Below, piece by piece: positions 1 through 12,500 of a stretch of 64,000 nucleotides of DNA. The notes under the pieces are model-generated. The model searched no databases. It was not told the DNA's origin and saw nothing but the letters and a program-made list of their open reading frames with translations. The DNA comes from Chionis minor (lineage: Eukaryota; Chordata; Aves; Charadriiformes; Chionididae), in NCBI GenBank assembly GCA_013398295.1, contig VZSF01001213.1, forward strand, positions 372,250 through 436,249, read 5' to 3'. Each line of letters begins with the position of its first letter. The first letter of the stretch is position 1. The translations under genes and the position numbers were made by a program.

Positions 1-3000
1 TTGTCACATTACTTTTTTTAGTACAAAATAAATTTTGTGAAGGGATCTGTTATATTAAAAGGCTTTGATCATGAACTGACCTGCTAGAATAGTACAAATC
101 AGTGCTCTTTCACATTACCCTGAATTGAATAAATAGCAATCATTTCTGTTCCTTTGAAAAATTACTATTATGCCTTTATTTCAACAGTCCCCTCTCTTTG
201 CTGTATTGCAAGCCATTTTTAGTTATTCTGATGAGTCACAGGGCTGTGCTGCCAGGAGGTTCTGTTGTATAGCCAAGGTATTATTCCACAACATTTCACT
301 TAATTTTCTTTTTGCTAGAACTTTGCCTACAATAACTTTGGCTCACTTAGTCCTAGATTTGTCCCATCCAGCTTTCAAGCACATAACTGACACAGGAGGT
401 TAACAGCTTCCTGAGTATGCAATAGGCACCTTCAAAAGTTAAATTCAGCTTGATTCACCACAACGCTGCCTATTCTTACTTCACTTAACGCTGAGAAACC
501 TCAAGTGACTGCTAATACAGGCACCCCAGTTAGGTGGGATTAAGTCAGATCCTGAGGTCTTTAAATCAGTACTGAACTCGTGTTTTTAAAGATGCTGTAA
601 CTTTCACGCAGATACCATGGCTCTGATGCAAAACTTACTGGTGAAACTGTTACACGTCGGGCAGACCTGGTGTTCAGTATGGCATCTATGACCTTTAAAT
701 CTACGCACCCAGATGCCATGACATAAGGTATAGGACTGATGGAAACTGTCTACAGTTAGCCTGACTGCAAAAATTTTTTACTAGATGAAAAGTATATGAA
801 AGTATATTCAGCCCTGCAATCATTAGATCATGTTGGGATATATACCAGTGGCTTGCAAAATAAAGCAAAGTTTGAACAACCAACTTCAATTTGCAATGTT
901 CTCACAAAGCATAATTTGGAACAAGATATGCCAACATCCTTGTTTTTCTTGAGATAAATTTGGGTTGCAAAGATTTGTTCTCATTCCCTCTATAATTGCA
1001 TTTTAGCTTGGTACGGAGGATCATTTCCTGACGAAGTGACAGCTGATGTTCAACTTATAGCAGCACTCTTTGTTACTGTGTAAATGAGCTCACTATATTA
1101 CAGATGCTGAGATTGCTGCAAAAACTCTTGGTTTCCTCATCAAAGTGGTTTTTTACATACAAAATTGATGGGAACATTTTCTGAACCTTCAGTACTTCCC
1201 TCGTCCCTTCCTTTGTGCTTGTTTGTTCTTACTCAGTCCCATCATCTTCTGGCATTGTTCTTGACTAATTGTAACAGACTGATTCCTAACATGTGTTGTC
1301 AGTGGATTGTTTGCTGGCATATCTGACAATATTACCATCTACTTCAGTCTCTTATAAATTTTGGTGTTTTTATACTGTGGAAATTTAATAAACAGACTGG
1401 CAATTTAGAAAAAGGAATGTCAGCAAGATGTGTGGGATAGGACAAGGCCTACTCTACAGCCCATATTCTTCAAATGCAATTGTTTCTTTTCAAAGCAGCA
1501 CAGCTGTTCAGCAATCAAGGACTATCTGTATCCCATATGCTAAAGCCAGATGTCAATATCGCTGTGTGTGAATTTGCAATGCACTGTTCAAGAACAGTCA
1601 AACCATATTTCAGGGGAGGACATTGTCCAGGGAACTGAAGTGGGAAGAGTTTCCAGCACAGCTCCCTGCCAAAGTAGTAATAAATCCTTTCTTTAGGGAT
1701 TAGGCAAAAGCTTTGCATTACGTGGAAAACAAACTCTTCTTTCTTAACCAATAAAGCCACAAAAACACAAACTAATGTTTTAAAAAATGCTCACCTCTCT
1801 CCACTGCCTGTGAAATGCACAGAATATGAGCTGCTCAGATGAAAACATCTACTTTTTGTCAAATGAATCCCACCCTGAGCGTCTAGTCACATGTGATTAT
1901 GAAAGCACAGATTTACTATCCTCCTCCCCTACAGCACATGCTGTATCTTCCCACTCATTCCACCCCCCTCCATGAGATATGTTCATCATATGTGTCGCCC
2001 CCTCTGATCCCTTTAAACACTCTTTGCTCAGACAGTACTGCTGAGGTAGGTGGAAACCTACCACCATTCCAGTGGCTGCAGCTACACTGAAGAAGCACTG
2101 CTTTCTTGGCCACTTACTTTCCAGTCTTCTAGGAGGGGCTCAATTTTCTTCTTGCTCCCTATCCGAGTGCTATCACTACAGACCACTTAGTTGGGTGACT
2201 TCAGGATGTCATTGTCAAGTCCTCTGTCCCTTGGAGCACGATATCTACATCACGGTTGAAGGGGTTCGAGGTTGGAGCACAGCCCTTTCACATAACAGGA
2301 TGACTCTAAGGATGATATTAAAAAAATGAGATTATAATGAAGATCCTGATAGATATCTACAGTTGTGATGCCATGAAACAAATTCTTTCTGGGGTAAATG
2401 AAATGTTGATAATAAGGCATAGACGCTCCAGACAAAACCAATGAGAAATGAAAAGAGACGTGATGTAGTATTTAGCTTTCTGAAAGGCAACTCTTAGGCA
2501 AAAACAGGGGGGAAAAACTTAGAAAACATGCTGGATGAAAGGAAATACATTATTGGATTTCCTTTTTTATTGACTGAAACTCTAGGGTCACATCATATGC
2601 TGAATTCTCTACAGTTCATTATAATTTAAATCCCACTCATTCTACATACACACTGCACCTATTCATCATCAATGAACAACTATCCTTACACCATTAATTT
2701 TTGTACATTTACTTCTGGGACTATTGCTGGCATGGAAGCCGCAAGACCCCCCAAGATGTGCTAGAAGTTTCAGTAGAAAATTGTACACTGAATCAGGAGC
2801 ACTCGAAGTTGCACAAACCCAAGTGAATAACCTCATGTTTCAAATTGTTTGATCCAGGATGGTCTTTTTAAATGAGAGAGACTGCAGGGGTTTTTTTGTG
2901 TGCATGTAAATCAGTGGAGTACACAAAAATTAATTGCATATAAGAATGATTGAAAGATGTTTTTTGCTGTGTGTATACCATTAACAGTTAAGTAACACAA

Positions 3001-3539
3001 AGCTTTCTCCAAAGTTGAAATGAGTCTGGGGTTTTTTGGATATGAATACAGCTCTGTTTTTCTTCCCCCCCCCTCCTATACCATGCAAAGGACAGATGTA
3101 ATTTACATTTTTCCTTTCCTGGAAGACACCAGATGGTTAACAGCATGCTGCAAGAGCTGAATTCAGAGGAAAAGAGACAGATCCTATTTCCAAGAACCTT
3201 GTAAGGCTCTGAATTTCTGTTTGAAGGTTTTTACAGCACTTTGTTCCCAGCAGTTTATTGTATCCTGACTAAAGCAGTTTTGGGATATGATCCCATTAGG
3301 ATAGCTATGTCCTGAAATGTGTTAAACCTACTTTAAACCTTTCCCATCTGACTGAAAATGTTAACTTCTCAGATGTTGTCTTTAGCTTTATTAACCAAAG
3401 AACAAAAAAGAATATATATTTGGCAGCTCCCAGAAGATTGACATCAAAATAGCCCCCAAAGAAGAAAGTGAATCTCCTTTTACTTCACAATAAGGCACAT
3501 TTGAATCTTTAAGAGACTGTATCTAGAGGAAAAATGTTC
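1..3539. other. Unrecognised AT-rich non-coding sequence
   Basis: I see no gene or recognisable repeat here. The open frames are short (85 codons or fewer), overlap one another on both strands and have no recognisable protein content. A run of nine C lies at 3065-3073. The composition is that of ordinary avian intergenic or intronic DNA. Confidence 0.6.
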
Positions 3540-4720
3540 TAAAGCACCTGAGCACCTTCACAGCCCAGGTCCCAGTTTAAAGGATACATTTGCTCGTTTC
3601 CTGAAAAACCTACCTACAACTTCAAGCACCTTAGTACCTCAACAATTTGAGTCTCCATGAATGGTAACTCAGCGTCATAGGCGTATGGACACACTCCGAG
3701 TAAGAAAACCACCATTCCTGAGAGGTTTAGAGAAGCCTGCTTGACTTCTGAGTTGATTAATGCAATCAATGGATAAAATGAGATGTTTGCACTGCATGAA
3801 TCAGCTCTCTTTCTGGGAAATGGTTGGGAGCCAGACAGCAGAAGCCCCTCCCGACCTGTCCCTCCTCCAGAGTTTAGGCAGCTAACCCAGGATTTGGGGA
3901 GAGGAACTCCTAATTACACTGGTTTCAGGCCACTGTACCCAATCTTTGATTAAGCATTCATAAAGGCAAAGCTTGCTGTTCTAAATACAGCCTGCCCTCT
4001 GCATAACAGTTTATTGGTTTAAGCACTCATGCAGGACGCAGGAAATTGGGATGCCTGAGCCTTTTTAGCTTGAGGGGAGCCAAATCATATTCCTTCTTTC
4101 TAGAACTGTGCCCTGAGCTTTCACGCTGTAGACCAGGTTCATCTAGGCACTCTCCTTTCCTCCTGTTCAGGTTTTGTTTTTTAAGCAAGATCCATATTTA
4201 AGACAGATGATTCTAGTAGGAGGTGTCCTTGCCCACGGTGAGGGAGTTGGAACTAGACGATCTTTAAGGTCCCTTCCAACCTAAACCATTCTATGATTCC
4301 CTACTGCTGGAAGCAGAACAACAAACAACTCAGGAACCCGTTGGTTAGGTCACTCAGCTGGGAGGGGGAGACGTGGTTCAGGTCCTGGTCCTAGAGTCTC
4401 TTCTTTCTTCTGAATCCCATGTCGATGTCATGCAAACTGCATGAACAGCTCTGGGAGGGGAACCGGGCGTCTCCCTGCTCCCTGCAGAGTGCCCTGACTG
4501 TGAGGCCTCAGAGCTCTGGGCAAGTTACTGCTCAGCATGTGGGACGTTGAATGATCCTCTCAAGATGCCTAACTTTCTTACTTCTCTGACTAGGCTGCCT
4601 GAACACCTGATTTAGGTACTTTGGCTTATTCCCTGAGCACTGGGCAGAAGCTCTGAAGGCACTGTGAAGGTAACGTTCAAAACAGGCATTATGAAACTAG
4701 CTCTAAATAACTTTTCAAAG
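3540..4720. repeat. Possible ancient amniote-type repeat relics
   Basis: This block is richer in phrases such as 'aaagcacctgagcacc' (3542-3557), 'tttaggcagctaaccc' (3873-3888), 'gggatgcctgagcc' and 'gatgcctaactt' (about 4565) than its surroundings. Similar 'aggcacctaa' phrases recur in old interspersed repeats of turtles, crocodiles and birds, by my recollection of such sequences. No ends, target duplications or coding remnants can be drawn, so the extent is approximate and the family is unnamed. A short CR1 tail (4212-4299) sits inside the block. Confidence 0.3.
4212..4299 (+). mobile_element. CR1 LINE 3' stub, heavily 5'-truncated
   Basis: Only the 3' UTR end of a CR1 element is present. 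It reads from 'ctagtaggaggtgtccttg' through 'ggtcccttccaacctaaacc' to a single 'attctatgattc' tail. It matches the last part of the CR1 copies at 8886-9524 (same strand) and 27787-28323 (opposite strand), so it belongs to the same subfamily. Extreme 5' truncation is usual for CR1 insertions. No coding sequence remains. Confidence 0.93.
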
Positions 4721-4897
4721 GTCTTGCAGAAGTCCTAATCCACTAAATGCACATGAAAAAAACCACCCTGAGTAGTTTCTGTTTTTACGCATTTGTTTTG
4801 CCTCAGTCGTTCTTGCATATGTTTAATTGCTGGCAAACTGTGTATTAGTGCAATCAGTTCCTAACTGGGTACGCTCTTTCCAATTGCAGACACTCAC

Positions 4898-5038
4898 ATT
4901 GACCAGGCAGCTGGGAGAAGACATCATCATCATTGCCGTGAAGGTGCACAGCAGAAGACGGGTTGACAGTCTCTATGGCAGCGTGCCTGGCAGGGGGTGC
5001 CAATTCCTGACCACAAAGGTGGCCCTCAGATTCTTCTC
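4898..5038 (-). CDS. Candidate internal exon, unrecognised (minus-strand reading)
   Basis: A GC-richer block of about 150 bp stands out from AT-rich flanks. Read on the minus strand it begins after a strong acceptor-like stretch (a tract of mostly T and C ending in 'ctccttag', bases 5039-5060) and ends at a donor-like 'aat|gtgagtg' (4898/4897). The interval is 141 nt, 47 codon-lengths. One frame is open throughout, giving a peptide with 'EESEGHLCGQELAPP' near the start and 'NDDDVFSQLPGQ' near the end; intron phase would be the same on both sides. The plus strand offers a rival reading: acceptor 'ccaattgcag' before 4890, donor 'aaag|gtggcc' at 5018/5019, 43 open codons. I recognise neither peptide. 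It could be a real exon on one strand, a conserved non-coding element or chance. Confidence 0.25.
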
Positions 5039-5739
5039 CTAAGGAGAAAAAAAGAGAAATCAAACCACTTGTAAGGACACAATGTTGAAGAGGACAAAGA
5101 GCAAGCCTTAAGAGAATAGCAGAGTGTAGTATAGCGCTGCAAAGAATACAGCATTCATTCTCTGCTCTTGCCTCCCAGTGATTTTACTGCCCTGCCCTCT
5201 GTACTTTATATTCTTTAGCTATTAAAGGAATTAAAAATTCAATAATGCACATTAAAAACTTCATCCTTGACCCGAAGGAATGGAAATAACTGTTAAGGCT
5301 CTCTAAACTTTCTCAGGGAAAGCACACAAAAACATTTACAATCCTGCAATTCATCAAAAAGCAGCAAATTGTTTCCTATATATCATTATTCTATGCATCT
5401 TCAAGGCTTGTGTTAGTTTTATGTGGACGGTCAAATTAATTCCACATGTAATTCAACATAGCAAGTGAAGTTGCATTGTGGCTTCATGTGGCCATATAGA
5501 TTATCTAGACTATTCTTTAAAAACAACAAATTACTCTAGTTTAAAAGCATTTGTAATAAAACAAATAAGCGTTTCATCATGTTTCTTCCTGTGGCACATT
5601 AAAGCTGTGGCTGTTGGTCTTTTACTACTATGTCTTAAATCTGTGACAGGGTATTGGAAGTGTTTTGTGGCCTGTGGTTTGAGGGGGTGTTTGGAGTAGA
5701 TGTTCTGCGAATCCTTCAGGGCTATCCTATCTTTTGCAT
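5039..5739. other. Unrecognised non-coding sequence
   Basis: AT-rich sequence with only short overlapping open frames on both strands. Nothing recognisable is present. Confidence 0.5.
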
Positions 5740-5806
5740 GCAATTGGAAAGGACTGGTCTTGGTAATCTAGGTGGTCCCTTCTGTCCTATGATATTACCC
5801 TTCAGT
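5740..5806 (+). mobile_element. Possible old CR1 3' tail fragment
   Basis: The stretch from 'ggaaaggactggtcttgg' to 'ggtcccttctgtcctatgat' resembles the end of a CR1 3' UTR, where a tract close to 'ggactagatgatc..aggtcccttccaaccctatgat' is typical. It is diverged, has a single degenerate octamer and no upstream coding remnant. It could be chance similarity, but the order of the two sub-motifs is right. Confidence 0.45.
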
Positions 5807-8800
5807 TTTTCAAACTCTTCACCATATACCTCACAGTATCTGTCTTTTAGACTCCTGGATTAGATTACTACTCTCAAACCACTGATGGAGAAAATGTAAT
5901 TGTTTATCACAGAAAAAAATGTTTGAACAGTCAAGGACTTAGACACTGTTCTCTTCCAACAGTGGGATATTAATCAGAAAAAAATACATCTCACCATAGG
6001 TTAAAGAAACATCTTTCTCAGTTCTGTGACTTTAGCTGTATTTTGTTTCTACTGAAACAAAGGTATTTTTCCATGTAAGGCAAGTCGTTACTACTGTATC
6101 TAGCATCTACTTGAAGCTCTATCAGGTCATCCTGATTTATCTTTGTCAAATAGTAAGCCCTTTGGCTACAGCCTTATTTTCCTCACAGGTGTTAAAAATG
6201 CGAAATTGTAATTTATAAAACAGAAGATGACAGAATCCCATTTGTACAATACATCTAGATGCCAAAAGGTAATCTTATTACAAATAACACAATCTTCTCA
6301 CAGCACTTGCTGTATTATTTTCCGGGTGGTCTAAAAAGTTGACTCAGAGAATAATGCCACAACAGCAACTTGTAGTTCCTAAGGCCAAATAGCCAGATGT
6401 GTCAATAATCAGTGCAAACTGGAAACAGATGTAGATCCTTGTTGAATAATAAATGTAATGAAAATACTTCCTTACCGCTCTCATGCTTTCGCACACGCAA
6501 GAATCTGTGTCTTCCATATTTTTAAAATTTAATTTACTCACCGCTTCAATTTTATGTCACCAGGATCTCTTTCAAAGTCTTAGTCACTCCACAATGAACT
6601 AATAAAGATTAGTGTATCTAGAGCAATTGCCTAATATCTGGTCAAATTGGTTCCACTTCATCATTTTATCAGGGAAATTTCTTATCTTTGAGATAAGATG
6701 AAAACTGTAGAAGGCAGATGTGAAGGCCGAGTGTGAGCAGTCTCCTGTACCTGCATGGTTTCTGTGTGTGTATCAAAGTAGTCTATAGAGTTGATAACAT
6801 GGTTCAGACCACTGGCAAAATCCCTGACACAACTAAATAGACTTCAGTACTTGGTGAAAGTCAAAATAATCTTTTAGGTATATTTCGTGCTCACAGGATC
6901 GTTGTGAGACCTTGTATAAAGCCGCATGTTCGAACTTGATCAGTAACTTCAGTTCTTGCTTGCAAGTGATGACAGCTCAGTTATGTGAAAAGCTACTTTA
7001 AAACAGAATGCCATCTTAAAAACTAAAAATAAATACTTTGTGAGCTAAGTATCCAGGTACTATTTGCTTAGATTGTGATGTTCAGTACCAATTGGTGACC
7101 CCCTCCCCCCCTGATTCTTAAAATGGGAGAAGTCACATTTTTCTTACCTAAAGTAGTTTGAAGATTTTTGAACAATATTGGACCCCAGATTAAGGCCACT
7201 GTTTTCAGTTCAGAGAAAATACAATATGAATGTCAGAACTATAGGGCCATTATACAAAACTGATATGATGCCTTGAGAGACTGACTGGAATTGATCACCT
7301 GAAAAAAATTAGTAAGGAAATTGGGAGAAAAAAAAGTTATCGGCCTTGTTCCCCAGGTGCCAGCATGCACATTGATCTGCATCAAACCTTTTCCAGTCAG
7401 AGCAGTCGTTTCTGCCTATTAAAAGGACAAAGAGTAGTGAGGAGAAGCTCAGAGCATGAGTCATTGCCACAAACTGAACCAGGGAGAACACTTTGCATGC
7501 AAAACCCCGGAAAGGTGTGAGAGAGCTCATGTCTTTGCCTAAGAACGAGTATGGAAGGTTAACTAACATTGCAAAAAAAAAAAGGTTGCAAACTGATTAT
7601 AATACTGTTTTCCAAGGCGCTTTCATCCTTCAGCCTCTGGCTGCAGTCCGAAAGCGGACAGATTCAGTGGTAATGCCAGTTTCAGGAATTCCCACCCCAC
7701 CCAGCTATTCACTCCTCCTCTTCCTCCTCCTTATCTTCCTTCCTCCCAGTGCTGCAGTGCCAGGTCGCCCCTGCCTCACCAGCACAATTGTTTGAAGGAA
7801 TGGGCTCCAAACCCCATTTTATCAGCACTTTTCCTTAACCCAGACATTTAAGAAACCCAGTTCATGCTGTAGCTCTGGGAACAGCTGTTTCAGCTTCAGT
7901 GATGGGGCCTCTGCCCTGGGATGCAAGGAGGGCAGGGAGCAGGTGAGCCAAACTTTTTAAGATGGCATTGCCCCATAGCTACCGTATCCTGAAACTGCAG
8001 CCTCAGTAACAGTGTTTTGCCCTTCTGAGTTTATTGTTGATGAAATCCCAAGTGGGTCAAATAAACTGTGTGAAGGGTGTACTAATATTTATACATACAC
8101 AAGTTTATTACCTTGCCGTAGGGATGTGACTTACAAGCGATAGCCTTACATCAGCTCCCATGTGTCTCCTTGGATGCTGATAACGTGATAGGGAAAGAGA
8201 AGACGGGCAGATTTAGGCAAAAGAGAACAAAGCTATTCTCTGATTATTGTGTTAAACTTATAGTCATTAAGTAACCATATCCATGGGCAATTAGGGATGT
8301 GTCTAAGTTGAAATATACCCCTTACCCTAGTTTCAAAATCTTTGAACTCAAAATCAAGTGCAACAGATGGCTAGATTTGATCTAACAACATTAATTGTCA
8401 TGCAGCCACGGGGAAGATGAAAATAAAAAAGGTTAGTCACATTTGTCAGATGACTGCAATCCAGAAAGGAGCGACACCAAAAAGAAGACAGAGGTCAATG
8501 CCCACAGCCACCTGAACATGATTCCCAATGCATGTTGTTGCAAAAACAAAGACATTACTCAGATACACAAGTAGATTTTTTTATTTTTTTTAAAGCTGGA
8601 GTTGGCTGGTGGCATTATTGGTGTTTCTGACATTGGAAAGTCATGTTCCTGTATTTAGTTTTGCTGGATGTTGAAAACCTGGTGAGGATTCATGCAACAC
8701 TGATCTGTGGTTTAGAAAATATGCTTATAAAACCAGATGAAAGCCATGCCCACAATCTCGTAGCACTGCTCAGTCTTTGCTGCACAGCCATCGGGGCTGC

Positions 8801-8885
8801 TCTACAGCACAATGATACTCAACCACCTGACAAGCGCCTCCATTAGGTCTGTAATTAAAAAACTGGAGCTCATTATGCAAGCTGT
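5807..8885. other. Unrecognised non-coding sequence
   Basis: No gene or repeat family is recognised. It holds an 11-base A run at 7573-7583 and a pyrimidine-rich stretch at 7691-7747 (listed separately). A 100-codon frame at 7493-7795 has a hydrophobic Leu-rich segment, but that segment is encoded by the pyrimidine tract and is probably an artefact. Confidence 0.5.
7691..7747 (+). repeat. Pyrimidine-rich (TCC-like) tract
   Basis: A low-complexity stretch of C and T with few purines, including 'ctcctcctcttcctcctcc'. It looks like an imperfect TCC/CTT simple repeat. Such tracts can act as splice-acceptor-like sequence or form triplexes, but nothing here shows a function. Confidence 0.7.
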
Positions 8886-9524
8886 CAATGTGCGCTTGCA
8901 GCCCAGAAGGCCAACCGCATCCCAGGCTGCATCAAAAGCAGCGTGGCCAGCAGGTCAAGGGAGGGGATTCTGCCCCTCCACTCTGCTCTGGTGAGACCCC
9001 ACCTGGAATACTGTGTCCACCTCTGGAGCCCCCAACATAAGAAGGACATGGACCTGTTGGAGCGGGTCCAGAGGAGGGCCATGAAGGTGATCTGAGGGAT
9101 GGAGCATCTGCTATGAGGACGGGCTGAGAGAGCTAGGGTTGTTCAGCCTGGAGAAGAGAAGCCTCCAGGGAGACCTGATAGCAGCCTTCCAGTATCTGAA
9201 AGGGGCCTACAAGGAAGCCAGAGAGGAGTTTTTTACAAGGGCATGTGGTGATAGGACAAGGGGTAATGGCTTCAAACTGGAAGAGGGTAGGTTTGGATTA
9301 GATGTCAGGAAGAAATTTTTCACTCTGAGGGTGGTGAGGCACTGGAAGAGGTTGCCCAGGGATGTTGTGGATGCTCCATCCCTGGAAGTGTTCAAGGCCA
9401 GGTTGGATGAGGCTTTGAGCAATCTGGTCTAGTGGGAGGTGTCCTTGTCCATGGCAGGGGGGTGGGAACTAGACGATCTTTAAGTTCCCTTCCAACCTAA
9501 ACCAGTCTATGATTCTATGATTCT
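8886..9524 (+). mobile_element. CR1 LINE, 5'-truncated, broken ORF2 C-terminus plus 3' UTR
   Basis: A CR1 copy of about 640 bp begins within the ORF2 region that lies C-terminal to the reverse transcriptase core ('cagcccagaaggccaacc') and runs to the 3' tail 'tctatgattctatgattct'. The last 97 codons (9139-9432) are open and contain family blocks such as 'LFSLEKRSLQGDLIAAFQYL' and 'TRGNGFKLEEGRF', ending at what appears to be the natural stop, followed by a 3' UTR of about 90 bp. Upstream the frame is broken: a TGA falls in 'gtgatctgaggg' (about 9090-9101) and one base seems missing in 'gagcatctgctatgagg' near 9110. It is a dead insertion of the same subfamily as 4212-4299 and 27787-28323. Confidence 0.96.
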
Positions 9525-12500
9525 AAGTTATTGTAGAAGCAGCTGATTTAGAAATTTATGTCCCTTTCAGAAGCAATCCAGGTGCGGGGTTTCTTAGGCC
9601 TTGTGGTGTGTGACTCCCAGCTCATCTCCCACTCTCTGAGTTCCCAGGTCAGGAATGACCCGAGCTTCAGTTCTCTTCCACACATCATATTTGTGGGACG
9701 CTTTGTGAGAAACTTCTGCATCTCACTACACCTGTTAACTTGGCCAAGAGCCCCTGTTCCTGCATCAGTCTGGAGTATAGACATGCCGCTGGTCAGGGAA
9801 ACATTGGGATGTTAAACCTGAGCAAATCGCAAATACACCTTAAAGACAAACCATAGCTGGCTGTTGCCTTGTCAGTGAAACAATGTGCAATACGTCTCTA
9901 TTTCACAAGATTGTTAATGAGGATAAGCACCTCAAAAGTTGTCAGACATAAAGACGGGACCATATAGGTACCTTATAGAAGCAGGTAGGTAATAGTGGCC
10001 ATAAGACAGAGAAATTAAGATAGGTAGATTCTGAAACTCAAAGAGACCATGACAACTAGTGTGACCCTCTTCATTACACAGGCCCAAAAGTGCACTGAAA
10101 ATTTTTTATATCATATTACTAAAGTAGAGATGTCCTTTGGAAAGACTTCCCACCTTGCTTTAGACTTGGAGACCTGGAGAACTTGTCCTATGCATGTATA
10201 GTCTGTTACTAACAAGGGTTAATTAGCCTTGTGAAAAACTTCATCTTATTTTCTGCTTAAACAGTGTTGACTTAGCTCAGAGCTATTAGATCATGTAACA
10301 GCTTTGATAGATTACAGAATCATTGCAACACTGACTGGAGCAATGCCTACATACCTTTGAAAAACAGGCCTAAGCTGTGTGCCCAAGGAGGCCTGTTGGA
10401 AAAGGAACCTTGACTTCTCCAGTCCTGGACTGGTGCTAAAAAAATTGGCCCATTTTTTCCACCAGCCCTATGAACACAGAACACTTACCTGCCTTTTGGT
10501 ACGTACAAATAATATATAATATTCAAAATAATATAGAATAATGAAAAAATACAGTATTTCTATGTACAAACAAGAACTAAAATTGCTGCTTATCAACCCT
10601 CAGTAACCTGAAAGCCCTTTGGACATAGGAGTTTCTTTCACTGTTATCTTGTGATAAACAGTGGAGAAGAGGAAGTCTTTTCCAAGAGAAGATGACTCAT
10701 AGAGAAGAGTCTTAGGAACTCACAACATTCAATACAGCTGGCAGTGAATAAAAAAGCTCTTTTTATAATTTTTTTTTTTTCAGATCTTCCTTGTTCCAAT
10801 AATCATGAAGCACATCACACTAGCCTGTTATTTCCACAGAGTCCTTCAGCACATTAAGTTATTATTTTCAGCAGGCTATGCTGATTAGGAAGTTCACATT
10901 CTTAATGCTAGCACTAAAAAAAACCCTAATTTCACAGCATGAATTAATGTGCACTGAATTCCATTTTACCATAATTATACTACTTCTAGTATCTGAAATA
11001 GGTTAGATGTACATTACAATGTAGAAGTATCAGACAGGATTGATACCAGTTGACCTGGGACATTTCTATCTGAGTTGGTCATCCTTATCTTCTCTTAGCA
11101 TCAATTAAGAAAAGTAAGGCAATATAAGTGAAAAATTAAATTCATGCTTTTGTAAATGTGTGAAATGGATCAAAAGAATCATGTTCCTTAGAAGTTCCTG
11201 TTTGTCTCCACTGACTACGCAGTGGTGACTAGCTCAGATATTGCTGTAACCTTCATTGTCTAAGGACAAAGGTGAAGCAAAGTTTATAGGTAAGGTTTGT
11301 AATAACTTCTATGTGAACAACTATTAGTGTTGGTGAAAGCAGCAAAACTTCTGGACTTTTTAGTCTTCCTGATTTGAAAAGGACCTTGCAGGTCTCAAGA
11401 CTTGTCTTCTTTTCGCAACTATAACAATTGATCTAATAAAATTTCAACCTCTATGTATAAGTCTGGCCTTAGCTTAGATGGAAACATCAGCTTCAGAAAC
11501 ATCTCCATTGGTCAAACTAATCCATCTTGACACTGATGAATACGCTTGTCAAGCTGAACCTTTCCTCAGTATCCAGAGGAGAAACAATTACTATTCTAGC
11601 TGCAAATTAGACCTCTGAATTAAATACAGCCCACTGGGAACACTCATTCTCAAAGTCCTTGTTTACACTTCTCTTACAGTCCTGTACCTTGCTCACCTAG
11701 TTTAACTACGTAATAAATATCTTACTCCCATAAAAGCTAGATATTCAGCACTATCCAAACAAAAAACAACAGGAAAGAAAAAGGAAAAAAGGAAAGGAGA
11801 ACAGTGCCAGGAAGGTGGATTGACTCATTGCTTCTGAAATTATTATCTTCGGAGACAAATTATTCAATCAGAGAGACACGGCATGACCCAATGTGTACTC
11901 TGGGCAAGTTATCAAAATGCAGCCCTTCCCACCTGTAGGCAATTATTCTTAAATCAGTAGGTATAATAATATCTATGGGTACAACTTTCATCTACATTTT
12001 TCACTCTTAGTACATAATGTTCTCAAATTTGTGTTTTCCCTCATATGAACCTAGAAGTTGTTAACTTCCCCCCCAAATAATGGACCTTTCACTTTGTCTA
12101 AGATTATGGGAATATTAGTGAAATAATCTTGCCCTGGAAAATTTGAAACACTGTTCAGTCATTGCTATGGCCCTGATGATTTTGTGGACATCTTACTGCA
12201 AGCTGTACGCTCCTCACCTGTATCTCCCACTGTGCTTTGTTAGCCACGTTAAGGAAAATCTTGCAGGGGAGATGATAGTTGGGATATCTGATGGGAAGAA
12301 TATTTCAGAATGAAAAGATAGGACTTTTTTTACTAAAGACCTAAGTGAAGAAGACATTAATCCCTCTGATACCACCTCACTCTTCTGTCACAACAGGGTT
12401 TATTAAAAGCCAGCTGAGGTGTTTCTGCAAAGCATTGCACAGTGTGACACAGACACGTTCATGCCAGAGACCAATAGCAGGATCCTCAGCCAAGTGATGC

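Noticed and set aside
7493..7795. 100-codon frame with a hydrophobic Leu-rich segment resembling a membrane helix
   Set aside because: The hydrophobic part is encoded by the pyrimidine-rich tract; low complexity explains it.
10769..10783. T12 followed by 'cag', a strong splice-acceptor look
   Set aside because: No open frame with a donor follows; poly(T) runs are common in this AT-rich DNA.
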